DNA from: Echria macrotheca
Lineage: Eukaryota > Ascomycota > Sordariomycetes > Sordariales > Schizotheciaceae
Assembly: GCA_030411725.1 (NCBI GenBank)
Contig: MU839828.1
Span: forward strand, 310,001 to 374,000
Direction of reading: 5' to 3'
Length of the DNA stretch: 64,000 bases
The notes below the pieces were generated by a model that was not told the DNA's origin, did no database searches, and worked only from the letters and a program-made list of their open reading frames with translations. Shown here in pieces: positions 12,292 through 22,775 of this stretch. Position 1 is the stretch's first letter. Each line of letters opens with the position of its first letter. Position numbers and translations under genes: made by a program.

Positions 12292-13750
12292 ATGGCCGAT
12301 GCCGCATCAGTGTCCGAAACGACGGAATCCATAGCCTTGGATGACCTCGGCAAAGCAACCGAGTCGGTGGCAGAGACTCGCTCCGACCAAGAACGTCATC
12401 ACCTGGCGACCAGGACCTTCGAGCTGGACTACGACGGGTCCAACCCTCCGACCGCCACCCAAACAGGTGTCGAGGGTCGAGATACTCTAGCGCAATGGCT
12501 CTCAAAACAGATGGAATCCGCGCGGGCCCCAATTGACGATACCTCCACGCGCAACCCTGTCGGCACCTCGGCCAGAATGCGGCTGGCATTGTTTGACTTA
12601 AGCGACGATCTGTGGAAAGAGGAGGAGTGCGGTTCGTTTGGAGAGGCTACGGAGGCTTTCGCCGGGGTGCACATGCCGTCGCTCGCACACGCACCCGAGG
12701 CCATGTCAGCAATATTGCCTCTCACGCTTGAACACCATGGAATATCGAATCGAACTCACCAGGCGGTGAGGACACAGTTTTTCTCTTGCAACGAGATCAG
12801 CATGGTGTGGAAGAACTATCCCGAAAGCCGAACGACTGTTGGATTAGTGTGGATACCCTCCGAGTATCAGAGACACACCCGAGACTTCATCCTGGGGCGT
12901 TTGGAGAGTCAACAACTCCTTTTAAGTCATCCTTCCCTGCTTCCGCTGGTCACTCTCCAGGTGAGCATCGATATAGTTCGGCAAGTGATTAGTTGTATAC
13001 GACGGCAGGTTCTAAATGCACAAAAAAGATCGGGTTTCCGTAATTTATGCAGCGTGGCACCAATGGAGCTGGCCGGTTTCGTCGATTTCAGCCATCTACC
13101 GGGTCTAGTCGGGGGTGAGACTACAAGATTGGCTGAACAGGAACGACAACTACGCGGTTTCGAAGATGCCCTATTATTCATCCAAGAACAAAATAAGGTC
13201 TTTCGTAGAGACCACAGCGCGCTCGGAAACGACATTGAACATATCGCCCAACACGTTGATGGCCAACTTGACTTCTCCTCTTGGGAGTGCACTGCCTTAC
13301 TCTACGATGTACGCTCACTTCAATCGCAAGCTAGTATCGTCGCCGAAGGTATATCGAATCTCATTGGCCAACAAGAGAAGAAGCAAGCTCTCGAGATCGC
13401 CAACGATCTGAGGGCAATAGCTGAAGATGGTCGAAGAGACAGTGCGTCCATGAAGGCCATCGCAGCGGTGACCATGTGCTTCCTGCCGGGGACATATCTG
13501 GCTGTAAGTCGCACTTTGCATTGATATCAGACACCTCTTAACATTTTTCTCGCAGACCTTTTTCGCCATGCCCATGTTCCAGAAACCGGATATCATCATG
13601 CAGGAAGTATGGTTCTACTGGCTTGTCACTGCACTTCTAACCATCTTGGTCGTCGGGGTTTGGCTGTTCTGGAATCATTGGTCGGCTAAACACCCGAGCC
13701 GTACCCGATATCGGGTTCACCAGGAGGAGTCAGGGGAAGACATGGTATAA
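12292..13750 (+). CDS. Fungal CorA-like two-TM membrane protein
   Basis: Exons 12292..13503 and 13556..13750 (intron 13504..13555, GTAAGT...TTAAC...CGCAG), 468 residues. The start is the ATG at 12292; the frame runs further upstream only to a GTG. A long acidic N-terminal domain with helical segments precedes two C-terminal TM helices. The first is SMKAIAAVTMCFLPGTYLA joined by the splice to TFFAMPMF. The second is WFYWLVTALLTILVVGVWLF. The segment A-x-V-T-M-x-F-L-P-G-T is the hallmark of fungal CorA-like proteins in which the GMN loop of true Mg2+ channels is replaced. Cation transport is therefore uncertain. A short basic/acidic tail ends the protein. Confidence 0.83.
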
Positions 13751-14060
13751 GTCCGCATGAGGTCAAGGCTTTTACTCACGATCTCTGTATTCTATTGTAA
13801 CTCTCTCATGTCTTCACGGGCTCACAGGCAAGCATCAATACATCCCTTTGCTTATTTACGAGGTCCCTCTCGTTCCTGGTACCACATGGCGACGTCAGAC
13901 CGTAAAACCCCCCTTCCCCCACACAAATGTGTCAACGACCTACCAACCCGGCCGCTGCTGCCCTTGACCATACGTCCCGCCCAGTCGAGCAGGATATCCA
14001 CCACCCTGCCCCGGCACCGACGGAAACCCACTTCCACCTCCACTCGCACCATGCGACTGC
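13751..14060. other. Convergent intergenic region
   Basis: 3' flanks of the CorA-like and glycine-zipper genes. No gene or repeat seen. Confidence 0.5.
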
Positions 14061-14570
14061 TTAGTACGGCCCAGCCGTATACATGTTCTCCATCCTCTGC
14101 ACCTTCTCACGCCTCTTCGGCCCAGGCAAATCCCCATACGCCAGCGCGTCCTCGTCCTCGCGCTTGCGGCGGGTCCGGTCCTTAAGTTTCTTCTCGACCA
14201 CGTTGGCCGCGATGGCGCCGACTGCGCCGCCCATAATCTTGTTCAGGGTTTTGTTGTTGCCGAGCTTGCCGCCGAGGTAGGCGCCGGTTGTGCTGCCTAG
14301 TGCTGTTGCGAGGAGGCTTTTATTACCATTCTCGTTTTTTTCGGGGACTGGGCTTGGTTGGTTGGACGTGGCTGGTGGATGGGTGTTGTGCGAGTTTGGA
14401 GGTGGGAAGAAGCTGTGTGGTTGGGAGAGTCCATTTTGTTGGGGATACGACTGCTGTGGCTGCTGTGGATGCGGATTCGGTCCTTGAGGCGGGTAGCTGC
14501 CAGTGGACTGTTGTGCCGGGTGCGATGACGGTCCCGAGGGACTTGGATTGTAGTACTCCTGCGCCGACAT
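14061..14570 (-). CDS. Glycine-zipper 2TM-type protein with Pro/Gln-rich N terminus
   Basis: Single-exon frame of 169 residues from the ATG at 14570; the frame upstream starts with TTG. The first 85 residues are Pro/Gln/Ser-rich and disordered (repeated PQQ and HP). A glycine-zipper segment follows, LLATALGSTTGAYLGGKLG, then a second, IMGGAVGAIAANVVEKKLK, and a strongly basic tail (RTRRKRE). Gly every four residues in two helices is the signature of glycine-zipper proteins common in Pezizomycotina. These are thought to associate with membranes, but the molecular function is unknown. The predicted product ends TAGPY. Confidence 0.75.
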   Translation of the reverse strand: MSAQEYYNPSPSGPSSHPAQQSTGSYPPQGPNPHPQQPQQSYPQQNGLSQPHSFFPPPNSHNTHPPATSNQPSPVPEKNENGNKSLLATALGSTTGAYLGGKLGNNKTLNKIMGGAVGAIAANVVEKKLKDRTRRKREDEDALAYGDLPGPKRREKVQRMENMYTAGPY

Positions 14571-15388
14571 GTCGAACCCTGAAGTGTGACTGTGTGGGTG
14601 AAGATGACGCAAGTCTCGCGATGCTGTGATTTGAGGATGGAGGGCTCGATGCCGTTCTTCGGGGTTCTGAATGGGTATCAAAATTTCATTACTCCGCTGG
14701 GCTAGCGGGAAGCCGAGGTTTTCGTACCTATGACTTGGCTGTATACATGTAAGGCATGGGAACCTTGTGCGGATGAGGGCATCCGTGGAGCCTTAAAGCC
14801 GGTTGCCGAGGCCACCGCACTGCCTGTGTGCAACTCCATATTCTGGACTGACACCTATCAGATTCGGCGCTGTTTCCAATGCTGGGTGGTGGAAGCGCAG
14901 TTATTGTGGTAATGGATTTCAGGGGATGCCCAGTGAAGCGAGACAGGTGAAAACTCTGTGCCTGCAGTGTTCATTAAATTCGCTATGAGTGCGTTGGAGA
15001 ATCTCGTCTGGCACAGCTTTTCCGGTGCACTTGGCAAACAAATCCCGGCCGCCCTGGGTATTTTGTTCCTAGTCTTCATGTTCACCGGATTGACCTTTGT
15101 GAGTTGATGTAGGTTTTGAACTCTAAGCACCCTGCCTCTTCGTTGCAAAACACGAGCCAACGGCTTCAAATTCCATTATCAGATGGCTCAAGCCAAGTCA
15201 TCTTACCCCTTTTTGGCACACGGCGCCGGTCAATTTCTCAACATTTATTCTACCGCCGCTTCCGATGTGGCGAGTGCAGGCCGACACAGAGCGGGGTCTT
15301 CTAAAGAGTGAAGGGTATTCCAAATAAATGCAATTTACCTCGGAAACTCGCCGAAAGGAAATAGGCCTTAGAATCCAACATCACAGTC
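14571..15388. other. Intergenic region
   Basis: Upstream of the glycine-zipper gene and downstream of the small secreted protein gene. No supported coding or RNA gene seen. Confidence 0.5.
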
Positions 15389-15892
15389 CTACCATATCCT
15401 CTCCAGCGGAAAGTCCTTAGGCCCAACATACGCTGTGTAAACCTCCAGCGGATCATCGCCATGGGTCAGCTGAATCTGCTCACTGGGGATGAAATGTGCG
15501 CCCCTGGTGTAGCTAAGACGAGAGACCTGAACACTAGCGATGACGGTCATACCCGTCTCGTTTCGGAGGACGTCGAAGGTGCGCGATGAGGGCAGACAAG
15601 TACCCCCTTGGATCTCGGGGAGAAGTCCCGGGCCGCCCGTGCCCGAGGCGGTGCAGTTATAACCCTGCGTGTCCATAGTTCCGGGCATGAAGAGGTTCAG
15701 GGAGTAGCTGCTCGGTGTTAGGACTTGTTGCACCTTGTGGATGTAGGTAAGGTAGAAGGCTTACAAGCATGTCGTGCTCCCAGGAGGGAGGCAGGAGGCG
15801 GTGAAGTTGCGGGCTTCGAAAACAACATCGCGGGGGGCAATGACAGCTGCGGAGGCAGCAGTGACCAATGCCGGAAGTAAGAGCTTCATCAT
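15389..15892 (-). CDS. Small secreted cysteine-containing protein
   Basis: Exons 15892..15765 and 15707..15389 (intron 15708..15764, GTAAGC donor, CTAAC branch, CAG acceptor), 148 residues. The N terminus MMKLLLPALVTAASAAV is a clear signal peptide, so the mature protein is about 130 residues. Two Cys lie near residues 34-42, one at NCTASG and one at GGTC, enough for two disulfides. Potential N-glycosylation sites occur at NFT, NCT and NET. The SYTRG and YSLNLF segments suggest a beta-sandwich, but I cannot place it in a named family. Size and secretion make it effector- or cell-wall-like (inference). The frame seen alone starts mid-protein with GTG; the signal-peptide exon shows the true start. 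Confidence 0.7.
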
Positions 15893-17326
15893 TGGCGATT
15901 TATGGATTGATTCTGATTAAGGTCGTTGAGTACACAATTTGAGGTTTTTAAGCGAGTCGCTGCGAGTGTGAGTCGTTATATTATGCTTGAGTCGATTGCC
16001 AAGGATTATTACTTTAAAATGGCAATGGATAAAACAAGGCAGGACCGCGGACGTTTAACTAGAATCAGGTGCTGGGCACTCGTATTCACGTCCAGAGTGT
16101 GGGGTAGGTTGACCGTCCGTCCCAGTCAGCGCCCGACTTTTGTGTTTAACCGACGTCACGGTTCCATTGTGTCTCCCTAGCTTGGGCCATTGTAGCCACA
16201 AGCCATGGCTATCGGGTGCCCGAGGGTTAGCCAAAGCCAGAAACTCCGCCAACGTGGCAATGCATTGTATCAGTGCTTTAGAACAACCTTCTGTTGGGCT
16301 CCATATCCGCTTAATGGTCCACATCGCAACACTCCAACGCCACTCCCTTGGCAACGCTACTTCACGCACTCTGCTCTGTGAACAAGGTTGGTTTCTGAAG
16401 CGATGCCCATTCTGTTTATTCCCGGCTTCAAGCGGAGTGGGATTCTTCAGCCTGCTTACCTAGGTAGGTAGATTCCAAAGAGTGTCAGGGTGTCTAAACG
16501 AGTTACCTACCTACCTAGGAGAGTCCAGGCTCAAATGCGTGTTGGATTGGAGATCGTAGATCCAAGGTAGGAAGACAACCTAGTACGAGGTGCTCTATGC
16601 TTTGCATCATTAGATGGATGGTACGGATTGTTAAAATACGATGGGTAGGGAGACCTCCTTTTCCCCTCTCTCGTGATCTCGGTCCATGCATGCCTATGGT
16701 CAAGCTTTTACAACGACTCTCGCCCAGTCGATCATCCATTGGCTATTTATGGGAGAGCGGCCGATTCCCAGTTCACACACGCAACCCAGGAAGCATTCCC
16801 CCGGTTCAAATCCAATGGCATGAGGTGAACGCAACCTCAAATTCCGTGCTCCGTACATCACCACATGGTAGCCAGGTATACGGACCGGGCAAAAGCTATC
16901 AAGGCCGACTTTCTGGTATCGAAAATGCAGGGAATCCGCAGAAATCTAACCGCACCAGTCAGCGAGGTAAAAGAGATTACCGTTCGCGAGGAGCTACTTT
17001 ACCCGACCTTGCTACATATCGGTAACCGGGAAAGCAAGCAAAAAGACACGAAAGCCATTCCGTTCCAAGGAATGCTTGCGATTGGTGCATCTCGCAGACT
17101 ACGGGAGACCGACTTGATACCTGCTACCGAGCTGTCACGATGCAGGTCCTATCACCGGCACTTGATGACATCGGCACAAGACGGCATCATAAGCCGCCAA
17201 CTACGTCACCTTCCTGATCATCTAAAAGCATTTTAATGCCCAGAAAGATCGTTATGATCTGAGCCTGGGATACCCTTGCTAGGAGCAAACTCAAAACCAA
17301 CGAGTCACCTCGACCGCGCGACTACT
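15893..17326. other. Intergenic region with TAGGTA-type inverted repeat
   Basis: Divergent spacer between the small secreted protein gene and the LysM gene. It contains the hairpin at 16457-16518 listed separately. Open frames here lack motifs. Confidence 0.45.
16457..16518. repeat. 13-bp perfect inverted repeat (TAGGTA type)
   Basis: CCTAGGTAGGTAG at 16457-16469 and its exact reverse complement at 16506-16518, separated by 36 bases. Short TAGGTA arrays recur elsewhere in this window (for example 9711, 41745, 52940). Confidence 0.7.
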
Positions 17327-18426
17327 ATGGTATCGACGGGGCTGATCAGGTGTTTTGTTGCCCTGGGATTCATCGTCCTGGCTCGCTCTGAGGCAACAGA
17401 TCCGTGCGCCGAGACAGTGACAGCCAGAACCGGGGATACCTGTGCTTCTCTCGCGGCATTCGCCGGCATCTCGGTGTCCCAGTTTCTAAGATCCAACCCT
17501 CTGGTCACGAGCTGCGACATTCTCGTCCCAGGCGCTGTCTACTGCAAAATAGGGACCGCCGACGGAAGTCCTACCGTCCCAGCCGGTCTCCCGGTGTTCT
17601 CCTCGCTGGCGGCCGCCTCACCGCCCCCTTTACGTATCAGCGGCGATGGCAGCTGCGGGGGGGAAGTGACGTGCGCGGGCTCGTCCTACGGCCGGTGCTG
17701 TTCGGCGCACGGGTTCTGTGGAAGCTCGATCGACTACTGCGGCGAGGGGTGCCAGGTCGGCCTCGGCCAATGCGGCGATTTGGCCTCGCCCTCGCCGGCG
17801 TCAACGCCAGGCGCAGTCTCAATCATCACGGTTGTCGCGACCAGCACGGTTCGCGTCACGGACACGGTCACGACGACCCTGGTGAAAGTATCGACGACTG
17901 TGTCGAGTAGTCTCACCACGACAGTCGTGCAGGTGACGACGACTGTCGCGCCCCCTACCACGCTCACAACGAGCACAAAAACGCGGAGCCCGACATCCAA
18001 GCCGGCGTCGTCGTCTATGCTGCCGAGGACACCGAATAATTGTAGGCGCAAAAGACCCCCATTCCCGTAACCTTCATTGACTAAGGATTGCTCGCCGCAG
18101 GCAAAACATACGACCAAATCCGCGACGACGACGACTGCAAAACCATCGCGACGCGCAACAACATTAGCCTGCGCGACTTTTACCGACTCAACCCTGCGAT
18201 AGACAACATGGCATCACCGCCGGCTTCGCCGTTCCCCGGCCCATTTCCGGGTCCGTTTCCGGGCCCTGGGGGGCCGTCGGGTTGTTCGCCTGGGAAGCCG
18301 TTGAATGATCCTTTCGGGGTTTTCTGTCATATCAATTGTGATGACTTGTGGACGGGGTATTATGTGTGCACGTCGGCGTCGGGGGGGTTTGGATTTGGTC
18401 CGGGGTTTGGGCCTGGGCCGTGGTAG
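17327..18426 (+). CDS. Secreted LysM - chitin-binding type 1 (hevein) - LysM-like protein
   Basis: Exons 17327..18041 and 18101..18426 (intron 18042..18100), 346 residues. Signal peptide about 1-22. First LysM at 27-73: C27, TGDTC, an F-x-x-x-N-P core and a closing C73. A ChtBD1 hevein-type domain follows at 110-149, with the CCSAHGFCG signature and SIDYCGEGCQ. A Thr/Val/Ser-rich linker (about 160-230, many TTTV) is likely O-glycosylated. The splice recreates Cys239, which opens a LysM-like C-terminal domain: DCKTIATRNNISLRDFYRLN, then paired Cys. Such proteins bind chitin. They protect hyphae or mask chitin oligomers, or act in the wall; which applies here is not decidable. A Pro/Gly/Phe repeat (PFPGPFPGPFPG) interrupts the last domain. 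Confidence 0.85.
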
Positions 18427-19327
18427 CGGTATCTTTTCATAATGGAAAGGGGGATTTGGGACTGGGACTGGGACTGGGACTCGGTCTAAGTTGAGGGCCT
18501 GTAAGTCGAGATACCTGGGGTTTTCTGGGTGGATGAGTACACGGAGTTACCCAGTATTCTAGGCGTTGGGGACAGGCTGGTGGGAGGATTGAAGGTAGGA
18601 AGATACAATGTCCGGTTTCTCCCCTGCTCGTCTAGCTTCACTTCTCCCGCTGGAGTACCTGGGATCATGGGAAAGGTATTGCCTGAAGAGCAACAAGATG
18701 TTTCGAGTATTGAATTGTAATACTTGCGTAAGTTGCTAGGGGTTCGTAAGCTTTTAGAGGAGCGAATAATTCCGATTGGAAAACCGGAGAGCGTGTCAGT
18801 GGTGGCGTTCATGGTCATCACGTGACTTTAACATCTGGCTCAACGGAGTCGATGCATATCGCTTTTCTCAATCAAATCTGCAAGTCCACGGGTGTGTCAA
18901 CAATCAGCACCATCAAGTCGTCTTGAAATATAAAAGCATGTCGTCGGCCATGTGCTGCGTATGTGCCGGAAGGTGCATAAAAGTCGGGGTGCCTTGGACC
19001 AAACGGACAGAAGAAAAGGCAGCTGCAGCCGCTAAATACCGGCGTCTGCAGCGTGATTGGACGCCGCAAAAACATCTGAAACACCTGGGCTGCAGCGAGG
19101 CAGCCAGCCAGACACTGCCCCGTGCGGCGCTGAGGCGCTGTCAAAGGCCAACAAACCCCGCCAAAATGTGTCTGCCTTTTTCATCCCTACTGCGCAAAAA
19201 CCGGTCAAAATGGCCTGACAGCCTGCTCTTTGGGTTTTTGGTCTCAATCCCCTCGATCTCCCCGACATTCATTTCTGGAGGACCATACGGATTGCGGATT
19301 ACGGATCAGTTACTGTGCGCCGCTATC
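18427..19327. other. Intergenic / 5' leader region
   Basis: Between the LysM gene and the DUF7730-like gene. The frame of the downstream gene is open back to 18776, and a TATA-like ATATAAAAG lies at 18928-18936. A longer 5' coding part therefore cannot be excluded. Confidence 0.4.
18928..18936 (+). promoter_or_regulatory. TATA-like box upstream of DUF7730-like gene
   Basis: ATATAAAAG, 392-400 bases before the chosen ATG at 19328. If used, it implies a long 5' leader or a start at an upstream in-frame ATG such as 19167. Confidence 0.3.
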
Positions 19328-20671
19328 ATGTCTCTTGACGCGCTTCTCCACAGGGCCGGCGCGGCGCTGCGTCGCAATTGGCAGCGTGCCGCGAAAAAGA
19401 CAAGAAGACGACGTGACATGACCCGCGCCGGAGGATCCAATTCATCGTCCAAGCCTCAGATCATCCACCCAAGCCTAGCTCCCGAAGGAACCGCCGTCAT
19501 GGGCGGCGTCGGCACCAATGGCACCACAGCCGCCGACGACGTCAAGACCATCACGCGCGCCGAGATGCAGGAGACAGCCGACAACCAAGACGCCTCCATG
19601 TTCTTCGCCAAGCTCCCGCTCGAGATACGCAGGCAGATCTACCGCGAAGTCTGGGGCACCTACCTGAAATCGCGCCGGCGTGTATCGTCGTCACCATCCC
19701 TGGCGGCGTCCTCCTCATCAGCCCGGTCGTCATACGTCGACGCTTCGGCAACCTCCTACCAGGGAGCAGACATGCGTCTGCACATCTACACCGACGGTTC
19801 CACGAGGGGCACTTTTCGTCACACGCAGTGCCGGATCGACTGCTCGGCGGCCACGGGCCCGGACGGCGCCGCCGACGCGCAGGTCATCGATCCGTGGCCG
19901 TTCGACATGGAGCCGCAGAACATGCCGCCCATGTGGTTCTGGTTCGCGTGGATCATGCGGCTGCACTGGGACAAGCATTGGAAGTGTCAGCATGCCGTGA
20001 TGAAGCGGTGGGATTCGCGGACGGGGAGTGCGCGGGAGGCGGCGGCGAGTCCGTTTTTGCCCGTGTTTTTGACTTGCAAGAAGATGTACGTTCTTTGGTC
20101 CTGTGTGTTTGGAATGTGTACTAATGACAATGACGGGAAAAGGTACTGGGAAGCCGTCGCGTGCCTATTTGAGACGGTCACGCCAGTCTTTACGTCGTCC
20201 GAGGACGCCTATCGGTTCTTCATCCAGCGGCCGCATCCGTTTCTGGGGAGTGTGCGGTCGCTCGAGTTTTGCTTCACCAACCCGAACGATCACCTTTTCC
20301 TAGCGCAGGTCCAGCGCGATGTTCGGAATGATCCGCCTCCGGATGAAGCGGCGCCGGCTGCTGGGACTGTTCCTCATCCCTGCATGGTGATGCCCTGCCG
20401 ACTTGACGTCTTTGGTCAACAGTTGTGGAGAGAACTGGTTGAGGGGGTGCAGGCGAGTATCCCCGGACTTCGCGATCTGGACGTTACTATCGGAGGGCGA
20501 ATGGCGCACGATGATGCTCTGGCGAGATTTGGTCGACGTCATGCCGAGGGCGATGAGGAGGCGAATCAGGAAGGGGTTGACACTTGGACGCTGCCGGGCA
20601 GGCTTGCAGTGTTGTTCAAGAGCGAGGACCAGCTGTATGTGCAGCAGGGGACCAAGTTGATTCGGCAGTAG
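19328..20671 (+). CDS. DUF7730-type (F-box-like N terminus) protein
   Basis: Exons 19328..20085 and 20143..20671 (intron 20086..20142, GTACGT...CTAATGAC...AAAAG; 57 nt, so the frame is also open through it), 428 residues. After a basic N terminus (KKTRRRRD), residues 92-110 read FFAKLPLEIRRQIYREVWG. This is the F-box-like helix that opens DUF7730 proteins, which are abundant in Pezizomycotina. The remainder has the usual conserved Trp-rich core and LTCKKMYWEA-type segment, visible only after splicing. Function is unknown; a substrate-recruiting role by analogy with F-box proteins is inference. The start is chosen as the ATG with A at -3. Confidence 0.75.
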   Translation: MSLDALLHRAGAALRRNWQRAAKKTRRRRDMTRAGGSNSSSKPQIIHPSLAPEGTAVMGGVGTNGTTAADDVKTITRAEMQETADNQDASMFFAKLPLEIRRQIYREVWGTYLKSRRRVSSSPSLAASSSSARSSYVDASATSYQGADMRLHIYTDGSTRGTFRHTQCRIDCSAATGPDGAADAQVIDPWPFDMEPQNMPPMWFWFAWIMRLHWDKHWKCQHAVMKRWDSRTGSAREAAASPFLPVFLTCKKMYVLWSCVFGMCTNDNDGKRYWEAVACLFETVTPVFTSSEDAYRFFIQRPHPFLGSVRSLEFCFTNPNDHLFLAQVQRDVRNDPPPDEAAPAAGTVPHPCMVMPCRLDVFGQQLWRELVEGVQASIPGLRDLDVTIGGRMAHDDALARFGRRHAEGDEEANQEGVDTWTLPGRLAVLFKSEDQLYVQQGTKLIRQ

Positions 20672-20947
20672 GACGTCGTCGGTCAACCGTGTGTGTGGCG
20701 CGTCCATGGATGATTCGATTCTTCTTTGTATTACGACAAATTGGTCAGGGTGGGTTGGATGTACGATATGCATGGTCTGGACAATCTGGCTGGATTTTAT
20801 ACCCATCGGCGGATGTCAGGCAGAACAGGATTGAGGAGGGTATTTTGTACAATTATAGTCGTCATCTGACAGTAGATGATCACTGATCACGATTCCTTTC
20901 AAACGGTTCAGCTGGTTGTCCATCATAAGTGCCCTCCCCCAGATCCC

Positions 20948-21943
20948 TCAATCCAACGCCTCAAACTCCCGAGGCAACTCCCTCCCCTCAATCCAAGCCT
21001 TGACCCCCTCCGCAAAAAGCTCAGGAAACTGCAAATCCCAAGCATGCACCGCCTTCCTCACCACGACCCCCCGACTGCCCAACCGCTCCGTAATCCCCTC
21101 CTCCCGCCAAACCCTCCCCACCTCCCTCGTAGCCTCCACATCATCCTGCCTCCCAGCCGCGACATTCAACACCCTCACCTCACTAATCCCCCTAATCTCC
21201 TCCCACCCCAGCCCCAAAATACTGTCATACACATCCCTCACCACCTCCCACCTTCTATTCCCCCTCATCTCCCTCCTCAGCTGATCATCCCTCACTTCAA
21301 TCCCCGTCCGCCGCCCCAGGAACCAATACACACTATCCGGCAATACATCCAACAAAAACCACATCACCGCAAACGGAATCCACGGCCTCGAAGCCATGAC
21401 CCGGAACATTCCAGAAAAGGGCGCGGCGCCGGTTACGAACACAGAGAGACACAGAGCGGGATACCGCCGCGCCAGGTCGAGCGCGACGAAGCCGCCCATG
21501 GAGAGGCCGACGATGTGCGCTTGGGCGTTGTGTGCGTGACTCCGGATGAGGGCGGCGATGGCGTCGGTCATGAGGGGGATTGTGTAGGGGCCTGGGAGGG
21601 CGGAGGAGCGGGAGTGGCCTGGGAGGTCTACGGCGAGGATGTGGTAGGAAGGGAGATGGGAGGTTACGGAGGTGTATTCGAGGTGGGAGGAGAGGAGGCC
21701 GTGGAGGAGAAGGAGGGATTGGGGGGCGGAGGGGTTGAGGGATTTGAAGTAGGGGGTTGGTGGTGGGTTGGTGGATGTTGTTTGGGGTGTGTCGTCTTGG
21801 GTTTGGGGTGGTGGTGGGTTCGTGGATGGGTTTTGGTCCGTGATGGGGCTGGTTTTTGTGGTGTCGGCTGCGGGGTGGGATGTGGTGTTTGTCGGCGCGG
21901 CCGTAGCCGTGGCCGGTGGGATTGCGCTCGGTAGTGTCGCCAT
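20948..21943 (-). CDS. Alpha/beta-hydrolase fold protein
   Basis: Single exon, 331 residues, from the ATG at 21943; the frame upstream begins with GTG. Residues 1-65 are Pro/Thr/Asn-rich and may be disordered or a targeting segment. The hydrolase core starts at about 66. LLLLHG at 77-82 forms the oxyanion-hole region, DLPGHSRSS follows, and the nucleophile elbow is GLSMGG with Ser148. A late His in AVHAWDLQF is the likely third triad member, and an Asp lies in the preceding strand region. The size and motif order fit AB hydrolase-1 family members (esterase, epoxide hydrolase or dienelactone-like); the substrate cannot be inferred. Confidence 0.85.
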   Translation of the reverse strand: MATLPSAIPPATATAAPTNTTSHPAADTTKTSPITDQNPSTNPPPPQTQDDTPQTTSTNPPPTPYFKSLNPSAPQSLLLLHGLLSSHLEYTSVTSHLPSYHILAVDLPGHSRSSALPGPYTIPLMTDAIAALIRSHAHNAQAHIVGLSMGGFVALDLARRYPALCLSVFVTGAAPFSGMFRVMASRPWIPFAVMWFLLDVLPDSVYWFLGRRTGIEVRDDQLRREMRGNRRWEVVRDVYDSILGLGWEEIRGISEVRVLNVAAGRQDDVEATREVGRVWREEGITERLGSRGVVVRKAVHAWDLQFPELFAEGVKAWIEGRELPREFEALD

Positions 21944-22775
21944 GGTTTGAAGGTGATTTGCTCTCACGGGGATGACTTTGGTGGAGTTGGTTTGGGGGAT
22001 GGGTTGAGAATTGATGATTGCGTTGTCGGCGTTGATGAGAGCTGTCGATGAGTGGTCGTCAAAAGCAGGATGGTGGCGTGACACAGGCCGTGGCTCATGC
22101 GAGCTCCTGGTCCCGGCTTTCTCCGGCTAGACGCAAAACCGCAGAGCTATCCGCATCGGGACTGGGAATGTACCGAGCTTCCCTTTTCCCCTGGGGCAAG
22201 CTGTTGTGTCCTCCGAATTCTGGTCGATACCTAGGAAACACATCAAGATTTCAATCATTCGAATGTCCACATATCGTACTTCCCCATCAGGCCATCCTTA
22301 CTTGGCCGATGGAAAATACAATGGCGGAAGTTTAAAGCTTCCCTGTGTCGCGGTTCACGCTGTGCCGACTTGCTCGTGTCACTTTCACTTTGCATCTTCT
22401 ACACTAGTTATTTAGGGAAAAAATTGCGAGCCCATAGAAAAGATGGCAGGTGTAGGATAAAGATTGGGTTCTTCTCGTCAGGGGTTTCGTTTCCGATTGT
22501 TGTGCTGGGCTCAAAAACTCGTGCAGCAGTGAGCGGGCAGACATGTTCTCAGACATATCCACAAAAGGATCCAGAAGAAAGTAGGTACGGATGGAAAGAA
22601 CACACCCTTCCTGGGCTCGCCAATTTTTCAGCCAGAGATGGAATCGATCACCCGTCTTTATTACCTCGGAGCTCGTTATGAACATGTAATCCTCTGCCCC
22701 CTTATCAATTGTTTTTTTTCGTCTCGGCCAGGACCGCCGTAGATTACACCGCAAAGACATCAAACTTTTGACACC
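21944..22775. other. Intergenic region
   Basis: Upstream of the alpha/beta-hydrolase and downstream of the GH43 gene. No supported gene or repeat seen. Confidence 0.5.

Noticed and set aside
16740..16830. tRNA-like B box (GGTTCAAATCC) with an A-box-like stretch upstream
   Set aside because: The acceptor and anticodon stems do not pair, and no anticodon loop can be placed.
18776..19327. 5' extension of the DUF7730-like frame (184 open codons)
   Set aside because: Sequence contains a TATA box and leader-like runs and shows no family resemblance; kept only as an alternative start.
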